Positions 58,864-64,000 of a stretch of 64,000 bases of DNA are shown piece by piece (the first letter of the stretch is position 1; every line of letters starts with the position of its first letter). Made by a program: the position numbers and the translations under genes. A model generated the notes under the pieces. It was given only the letters and a program-made list of their open reading frames with translations. It made no database searches and was not told the origin of the DNA. The DNA is taken from positions 62,001 to 126,000 of the forward strand of contig NZ_JANCLU010000004.1 of the NCBI RefSeq assembly GCF_024294805.1, given 5' to 3'. Origin of the DNA: Alsobacter ponti (GTDB taxonomy: Bacteria; Pseudomonadota; Alphaproteobacteria; Rhizobiales; Beijerinckiaceae).

Positions 58864-61800
58864 TCAGTGCGCCTCGTCCCAGTTGTGGGCGGCGCGCGCG
58901 TCCACCTGCAGCGGCACGGAGAGCGTCACCGCCGGGTGCGGCGCGTTTTCCATGACGTCGCGGATGATCGGGATGGCGCGCTCGACGTCGTCGTCGGGAA
59001 CCTCGAACACCAGCTCGTCGTGCACCTGCAGCAGCATGCGCGCGTCCACCTTCGCGGCGTCCAGCGCCGGCTCCATGCGCACCATGGCGCGGCGGATGAT
59101 GTCGGCGGCCGAGCCCTGGATCGGCGCGTTGATGGCGGCCCGCTCCATGAAGGCGCGCTCGGACGGGTTCTTCGAGTTGATCTGCGGGTAGTGCGCCTTG
59201 CGCCCGAACACCGTGCTGACGAAGCCGTTGGAGCGCGCGAACCGCCGCGTGCTCTCCATGTAGTCGCGAATCCCCGGGAAGCGCTCGAAATACTTGCGGA
59301 TATAGGCCCCGGCCTCTTCGCGCGGGATGCCGAGCTGGTTGGCGAGGCCGAAGGCCGAGATGCCGTAGATGATGCCGAAATTGATCGCCTTGGCGCGCCG
59401 GCGCACGGCCGGGTCCATGCCCTTCACCGGCACGCCGAACATCTCCGAGGCGGTCATGGCGTGGATGTCGATGCCGTCGGCGAAGGCCTGGCGCAATTGC
59501 GGGATGTCGGCGATGTGGGCCAGCACCCGCAGCTCGATCTGCGAATAGTCGGCGGAGATCAGCTTGTGGCCCGGCGCGGCGACGAAGGCGGCGCGGATGC
59601 GCCGGCCCTCCTCGGTGCGGATCGGGATGTTCTGGATATTGGGCTCGGACGAGGACAGCCGGCCGGTCGTCGTCGACGCCATCGAGAAGCAGGTGTGGAC
59701 GCGGTGCGTGCGCGGGTGGACGTAGCCCGGCAGCGCGTCCGCGTAGGTGGATTTCAGCTTGGCCAGCTGCCGCCATTCCAGGATGCGCGAGGGCAGTTCG
59801 TGGCCCTGCTCGGCCAGCTCGTCGAGCACGCCGGCGGAGGTCGACCACGCGCCGGTGGCGGTCTTCTTCGCGCCGGGCAGGCCCATCTTGCCGAACAGGA
59901 TGTCGCCGAGCTGCTTCGGCGAGCCGAGGTTGAAGGTTTCGCCGGCAAGCTGGTGGATCTCCGCCTCGAGCCGCGCCATGCCCTGCGCGAACTCGCCCGA
60001 CAGGCGCGACAGGATCTGCCGGTCGATGCTGACGCCGCGCGCCTCCATGCGCCCGAGCACGGTGACGAGCGGGCGCTCCAGCGTCTCGTAGGCCGCGGCC
60101 ATGGCCTCGGCCGGCAGGCGCGGCTTCAGCACGCGCCACAGGCGCAGCGTCACGTCGGCGTCCTCCGCCGCGTATTCCGTGGCGCGCTCGATCGAGACGC
60201 GGGCGAAGCCGATGAAGCTCTTGCCCATGCCCGCCACTTCGCTGAACTGGATGGGGCGGTGGCCCAGCAGCTTCTCCGAAAGCTCGTCCATGCCGTGGCC
60301 GGTGCGCCCGGCGTCGAGCACGTAGGAGAGCAGCATGGTGTCGTCGGCCGGCCCGGCCTGGATGCCGTAACGACTCAGCACCTGCCAGTCGTACTTGAGA
60401 TTGTGCGCGATCTTGAGGACGGCGCGGTCCTCCAGCAGCGGCTTCAACCTCTCCAGCGCCGCGCGCAGGTCGAGCTGTCCGGGCAGCAGGTCGGCCCCGC
60501 CGAACAGGTCGCCCTTGCCCTCGCCGCGGTGGCCGAGCGGGATGTAGCAGGCGCGGTTGGGCGCGGTCGCCAGCGACACGCCGACCAGCTCCGCCTGCAT
60601 GGCGTCGAGCGAGGTGGTCTCGGTGTCGAAGGCGACGATCCCGGCCTCGGTCGCCTCGGCGATCCAGGCGTCGAGCCGGGCGAGGTCGCGCACCGTCTCG
60701 TAGCGCGAGCGGTCGACCGGCGTGGCGCGCGCGGCGGCCGCGGCGGCGCCGGCGGCGTGGGTGGGCGTCGGGCCCGCCGGCGCGGCGGGGCGCGACGGCG
60801 CGGCGGAGGCGGGATCGGCCGGCGAGGGCGGGCTGTCGAGGTCCGGCCCGCGCGCCGGCGCGACGGGCGCGCCGCCGGGAACCGCCCACACGCCGCCCGC
60901 GCCGGGGGAGGCGAGGGTTGCGTCGGCCTCGATGTCGCCGCTCTCCAGCCCGTAGGCGTCGCAGACGCGCCGGGTGACAGCGGTGAACTCCATCGCCTTC
61001 AGGAAGGCGACGAGGCGCTTCGGGTCGGGATCGTGCACGCCGACCGTGTCGAGCGGGTGGTCGAGCGGCACGTGCTTGTCGAGCAGCACCAGCTTGCGCG
61101 ACAGGCGCGCCTGCTCGGCGTTGGCGACCAGCGTCTCGCGGCGCTTGGGTTGGCGGATTTCGCCGGCGCGCGACAGCAGGCTCTCGAGATCGCCGAACTC
61201 GTTGATGAGCTGCGCCGCCGTCTTGACGCCGATGCCCGGCACGCCCGGCACGTTGTCGACGCTGTCGCCGATCAGCGCCTGCACGTCGACGACCTTCTCG
61301 GGAGGCACGCCGAACTTCTCGATCACCTCGTCGCGGCCGATGCGCTTCTCCTTCATGGAGTCGTACATCGACACGCCGTTGCCGACGAGCTGCATCAGAT
61401 CCTTGTCGGAGGCCACGATGGTGGTGGTCGCGCCGGCCTCGCAGGCGACGCGCGTATAGGTGGCGATGATGTCGTCCGCCTCGAAGCCCTCCTGCTCGAC
61501 GCAGGGAATGTCGAAGGCGCGCACCGCCTCGCGGATCAGCCGGAACTGCGGCCGCAGGTCCTCCGGCGGCTCCGGCCGGTGCGCCTTGTACTGGTCGTAC
61601 ATGGCGTTGCGGAACGTGGTGGCCGAGTAGTCGAACACCACGGCGAGGTGGGTGGGCTTCTCGCCCGCCACGGAATCGCGCAAGAGCCGCCACAGCATGT
61701 TGCAGAAGCCCGCCACGGCCCCGACGGGCAGCCCGTCGGACTTGCGCGTCAGGGGCGGAAGCGCATGGTAGGCGCGGAAGATGTAGGACGAGCCGTCCAC

Positions 61801-61866
61801 GAGGAACACGTGGTCCCCCTTGCGCACGGGGCGCTGCGGGCTGCGTCTGGTGGCGTCGTCGGACAT
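58864..61866 (-). CDS. polA: DNA polymerase I
   Basis: A 1000-residue polymerase with all three domains. The 5'-3' exonuclease (about 15-300) opens with HVFLVDGSSYIFRAYHAL and has DNVPGVPGIGVKTA. The proofreading domain (about 400-600) keeps the metal ligands in IVAFDTETTSLDAM. The polymerase domain has motif A ISADYSQIELRVLAHI, motif B RRRAKAINFGIIYGISAFG and motif C LLQVHDELVFEVPD. A Pro/Ala-rich linker sits at about 325-375. I start at MSDDATRR; the longer frame adds 22 residues without family character. It functions in Okazaki-fragment maturation and repair. Confidence 0.97.
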   Translation of the reverse strand: MSDDATRRSPQRPVRKGDHVFLVDGSSYIFRAYHALPPLTRKSDGLPVGAVAGFCNMLWRLLRDSVAGEKPTHLAVVFDYSATTFRNAMYDQYKAHRPEPPEDLRPQFRLIREAVRAFDIPCVEQEGFEADDIIATYTRVACEAGATTTIVASDKDLMQLVGNGVSMYDSMKEKRIGRDEVIEKFGVPPEKVVDVQALIGDSVDNVPGVPGIGVKTAAQLINEFGDLESLLSRAGEIRQPKRRETLVANAEQARLSRKLVLLDKHVPLDHPLDTVGVHDPDPKRLVAFLKAMEFTAVTRRVCDAYGLESGDIEADATLASPGAGGVWAVPGGAPVAPARGPDLDSPPSPADPASAAPSRPAAPAGPTPTHAAGAAAAAARATPVDRSRYETVRDLARLDAWIAEATEAGIVAFDTETTSLDAMQAELVGVSLATAPNRACYIPLGHRGEGKGDLFGGADLLPGQLDLRAALERLKPLLEDRAVLKIAHNLKYDWQVLSRYGIQAGPADDTMLLSYVLDAGRTGHGMDELSEKLLGHRPIQFSEVAGMGKSFIGFARVSIERATEYAAEDADVTLRLWRVLKPRLPAEAMAAAYETLERPLVTVLGRMEARGVSIDRQILSRLSGEFAQGMARLEAEIHQLAGETFNLGSPKQLGDILFGKMGLPGAKKTATGAWSTSAGVLDELAEQGHELPSRILEWRQLAKLKSTYADALPGYVHPRTHRVHTCFSMASTTTGRLSSSEPNIQNIPIRTEEGRRIRAAFVAAPGHKLISADYSQIELRVLAHIADIPQLRQAFADGIDIHAMTASEMFGVPVKGMDPAVRRRAKAINFGIIYGISAFGLANQLGIPREEAGAYIRKYFERFPGIRDYMESTRRFARSNGFVSTVFGRKAHYPQINSKNPSERAFMERAAINAPIQGSAADIIRRAMVRMEPALDAAKVDARMLLQVHDELVFEVPDDDVERAIPIIRDVMENAPHPAVTLSVPLQVDARAAHNWDEAH

Positions 61867-62027
61867 GCGGCTTCCCGGTCGGCGAGTCGGAACAGGGCGC
61901 GGATATTGGCACGGGCGGGCCCGCGCCTCCACCCGCTCCCGCCATGGCGCGAGCTTTGCGGCGATGCGGCGGGGCGGCTAGTCTGTAACCGCCCGCCGCC
62001 GCGCCGGCCCCGCGAACAAGGACCCCC

Positions 62028-63029
62028 ATGTCGATCCAGGCTCCCCGCATCGTGCCGCTCCTGGCGCTGGTCGCCGTCGCGGCGGCCGTGGCGGTGGGCG
62101 TGTTCGCCTGGCGGCGCTACGAGGCGCAGCGCGTGCCGGAGGGCTTCGCGCGGGCCAACGGCCGCATCGAGGTGGAGCGCGCCGACGTCTCGACCAAGTA
62201 TCCCGGCCGCGTCGCCGAAATCCTGGTGCGCGAGGGCGACGCGGTGAAGCGCGGCGACGTCGTGGGGCGCATGGACGCCGCCGAGACGGTGGCGCAGGTC
62301 GCCGCCGCCCGCGCGGCGGTGCGGCGCGCCGAGGAGGGTGTCAGCCGCGCCAAGGCAGAGGTCGCCATCCGGGCGGCCGACCTCAAGCTGGCCGAGGTCG
62401 AGGTGGGGCGCACCGCCGAGCTGGAGCGCAAGTCCATCGCCGCCACGGCCGAGCTGGACCGCCGCACCGCCCAGCGTGACGTGGCGACCGCCAGCCTCGC
62501 CGCCGCCAACGCGGCGGTGAGCGACGCCGCCGCGGCCGTCGAGGCCGCCCGCGCCCAGCTGGCGCAGGTCGAGGCGGTGCTGAACGATTTGACCCTGCGC
62601 GCGCCGGTGACCGGCCGCGTCGAGTACAAGCTGGCCCAGCCGGGCGAGGTGATCGCCGCCGGCGGGCGCGTGGCGACGCTGCTCGACCTCAGCGACGTGA
62701 CGATGACGCTGTTCCTGCCCACCGGGGAGGCGGGGCGCGTGGCGCTCGGCGGCGAGGGGCGCATCGTGCTCGACGCCGCGCCGAACTTCGTCGTGCCGGC
62801 GACGGTCTCCTTCGTCGCCGGCGAGGCGCAGTTCACGCCGAAATACGTCGAGACGGCGGACGAGCGCGAGAAGCTGATGTACCGCGTCAAGCTCGCCATC
62901 GAGCCGAAGCTGCTGGACACCTATTCGCGCTACGTCAAGGCCGGGCTCACCGGCGTCGGCTACGTCAAGCTGGCGCCCGACGCGCCGTGGCCGGCGGCGC
63001 TGGCGCCGAACCTGCCCGATGCCCGCTGA
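62028..63029 (+). CDS. HlyD-family membrane fusion protein (YhiI-like)
   Basis: A 333-residue periplasmic adaptor anchored by one N-terminal helix (about 9-27). A biotinyl-lipoyl half ([20 protein letters not shown], about 58-77), a coiled coil (about 85-185) and the second half [19 protein letters not shown] follow. An AAGGA site precedes the ATG. Its stop overlaps the start of an ATPase gene with two ABC domains, the YhiI-RbbA-YhhJ arrangement. The system would export a hydrophobic compound or act on membranes. Confidence 0.92.
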   Translation: MSIQAPRIVPLLALVAVAAAVAVGVFAWRRYEAQRVPEGFARANGRIEVERADVSTKYPGRVAEILVREGDAVKRGDVVGRMDAAETVAQVAAARAAVRRAEEGVSRAKAEVAIRAADLKLAEVEVGRTAELERKSIAATAELDRRTAQRDVATASLAAANAAVSDAAAAVEAARAQLAQVEAVLNDLTLRAPVTGRVEYKLAQPGEVIAAGGRVATLLDLSDVTMTLFLPTGEAGRVALGGEGRIVLDAAPNFVVPATVSFVAGEAQFTPKYVETADEREKLMYRVKLAIEPKLLDTYSRYVKAGLTGVGYVKLAPDAPWPAALAPNLPDAR

Positions 63030-64000
63030 GCCGCTCGCGGCGCGCCTCGCCGGCGTCACGCACCGCTACGGCGCCACGCTGGCGCTCGACGCCGTCGACC
63101 TCGACGTGCCGGCCGGCCTCGCCACGGCGGTGATCGGGCCGGACGGCGTCGGCAAGTCGACGCTGCTGGCGCTGGTCGCGGGGGCGAAGCGCATCCAGCA
63201 GGGGACGGTGGAGGCGCTGGGCGGGTCGATGGCGCTGCCCCGCCACCGCGACACGGTGTCGCCGCGCATCGCCTACATGCCGCAGGGACTGGGCGCGAGC
63301 CTCTACGCCACGCTGTCCGTGCGCGAGAACATCGCCTTCTTCGCGCGGCTGTTCGGCGTGCCGGCGCAGGGCGAGCGCATCGACCGGCTGCTGCGCGCGA
63401 CTGGACTGTCGCCGTTCCCGGACCGTCCGGCGGGCAAGCTCTCCGGCGGCATGAAGCAGAAGCTCGCTCTGTGCTGCGCGCTGGTCCACGAGCCTGACCT
63501 GCTGGTGCTCGACGAGCCGACCACCGGCGTCGATCCGCTGTCGCGGCGGCAGTTCTGGCGGCTCGTCGACGAGTTCCGGGCCGAGCGCCCGGGCATGACC
63601 GTGCTGGTCTCCACCGCCTACATGGAGGAGGCGGCGCGCTTCGACCGCGTGGTGGCGCTGGACGAGGGCAAGGCGCTGGCGCAGGGCACCCTGCCCGAGC
63701 TGCTGGCGCGCGCCGGCGCGGCGACGCTGGAGGCGGCCTACCGCTCGCTTCAGCGCCCCGAGCGGCGCGGGCCTGACGCGGCCTTCACGGTCGAGCCGCG
63801 CGTCCCGCGCGAGGGGCCGCCGGCCATCGACGCGACGGGGCTGACCAAGCGGTTCGGCGACTTCGTGGCCGTCGACCAAGTGAGCTTTCGCATCGAGCGC
63901 GGCGAGATCTTCGGCTTCCTCGGCTCCAACGGCTGCGGCAAGACGACGACGATGAAGATGCTCACCGGCCTGCTGCCCGCCAGCGAGGGGGAGGCGCACC
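63019..64000 (+). CDS. ABC transporter with tandem ATPase domains (RbbA/YhiH-like), 5' part
   Basis: Open frame running off the window end; 327 codons are visible. It starts at ATG inside the last codons of the HlyD gene (11-base overlap). The first ATPase domain has [16 protein letters not shown], a Q-loop [14 protein letters not shown], signature [16 protein letters not shown] and [16 protein letters not shown] second begins at about residue 274 with [13 protein letters not shown] and [16 protein letters not shown]. Two ATPases in one chain followed by an ABC-2 permease is the RbbA/YhiH design; the permease would lie outside the window. Confidence 0.9.
   Translation, partial: MPAEPLAARLAGVTHRYGATLALDAVDLDVPAGLATAVIGPDGVGKSTLLALVAGAKRIQQGTVEALGGSMALPRHRDTVSPRIAYMPQGLGASLYATLSVRENIAFFARLFGVPAQGERIDRLLRATGLSPFPDRPAGKLSGGMKQKLALCCALVHEPDLLVLDEPTTGVDPLSRRQFWRLVDEFRAERPGMTVLVSTAYMEEAARFDRVVALDEGKALAQGTLPELLARAGAATLEAAYRSLQRPERRGPDAAFTVEPRVPREGPPAIDATGLTKRFGDFVAVDQVSFRIERGEIFGFLGSNGCGKTTTMKMLTGLLPASEGEAH

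Noticed and set aside
58867-62247. 1126-codon plus-strand frame opposite polA
   Set aside because: Antisense to a full-length DNA polymerase I with all catalytic motifs; no recognisable domain.

Overview
This is a 64 kb window of very GC-rich chromosomal DNA (roughly 70 % G+C by eye). Codon use is strongly biased to G/C at third positions, and long antisense shadow ORFs run over most genes. The gene content points to an alphaproteobacterium, probably of the Hyphomicrobiales (rhizobia/methylobacteria side): an HWE-family histidine kinase, many ABC and TRAP binding proteins, a hybrid CoA-dependent aromatic pathway, aldarate and pentonate catabolism, and a kinase-UspA fusion. I saw no rRNA, tRNA, CRISPR array or insertion sequence. 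Most of the window is ordinary metabolic and transport chromosome.

Layout. (1) 0-2.7 kb: a GntR-flavin monooxygenase operon diverging from a MarR regulator. (2) 2.7-6.4 kb: an AT-richer two-gene islet, a GHKL ATPase fused to a PD-(D/E)XK nuclease followed by an uncharacterised nuclease-like protein; this is the best candidate for an undescribed (defence-type) system. (3) 6.5-9.9 kb: wrbA, then a TPP-riboswitch operon thiM-thiE with an overlapping orphan TRAP binding protein. (4) 10-16 kb: signalling and repair genes: an HWE kinase, a UdgX-type uracil-DNA glycosylase, a Ser/Thr kinase-USP fusion, a metallophosphatase and an Hpt protein. A nested palindromic element lies inside this block. (5) 16.4-21.7 kb: an inositol-monophosphatase-like phosphatase with an AfuABC-like ABC transporter.

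(6) 21.7-29.0 kb: a tightly overlapping minus-strand operon for CoA-dependent aerobic breakdown of 2-aminobenzoate (or salicylate): ligase, FAD monooxygenase/reductase, SDR, enoyl-CoA hydratase, acyl-CoA dehydrogenase and RidA. It diverges, across a shared AT-rich repeated operator, from an aminotransferase with an amino-acid ABC binding protein and permease. (7) 32.3-46.2 kb: sugar-acid catabolism. A FAH-type 2-keto-3-deoxy-acid dehydratase and a 5-dehydro-4-deoxyglucarate dehydratase both feed an alpha-ketoglutarate-semialdehyde dehydrogenase. A GntR regulator, an enolase-superfamily dehydratase, two family-5 binding proteins and a full Dpp-type ABC transporter accompany them.

(8) 46-64 kb: uup-like ABC-F, an SDR with a carbohydrate ABC importer lacking its ATPase, a NhaD/ArsB-type antiporter, a class II glutamine amidotransferase, a FecR-domain protein with a long Asn-Gly repeat tail, transaldolase, a fucU-lactonase pair, DNA polymerase I, and the start of a YhiI-RbbA-like exporter cut by the window end.

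Recurring themes are one-gene-apart or ATGA/GTGA-overlapping operons, and GC hairpins directly after binding-protein genes where a permease follows. All functions are inferred from motifs and context visible in the sequence; no database search was possible.
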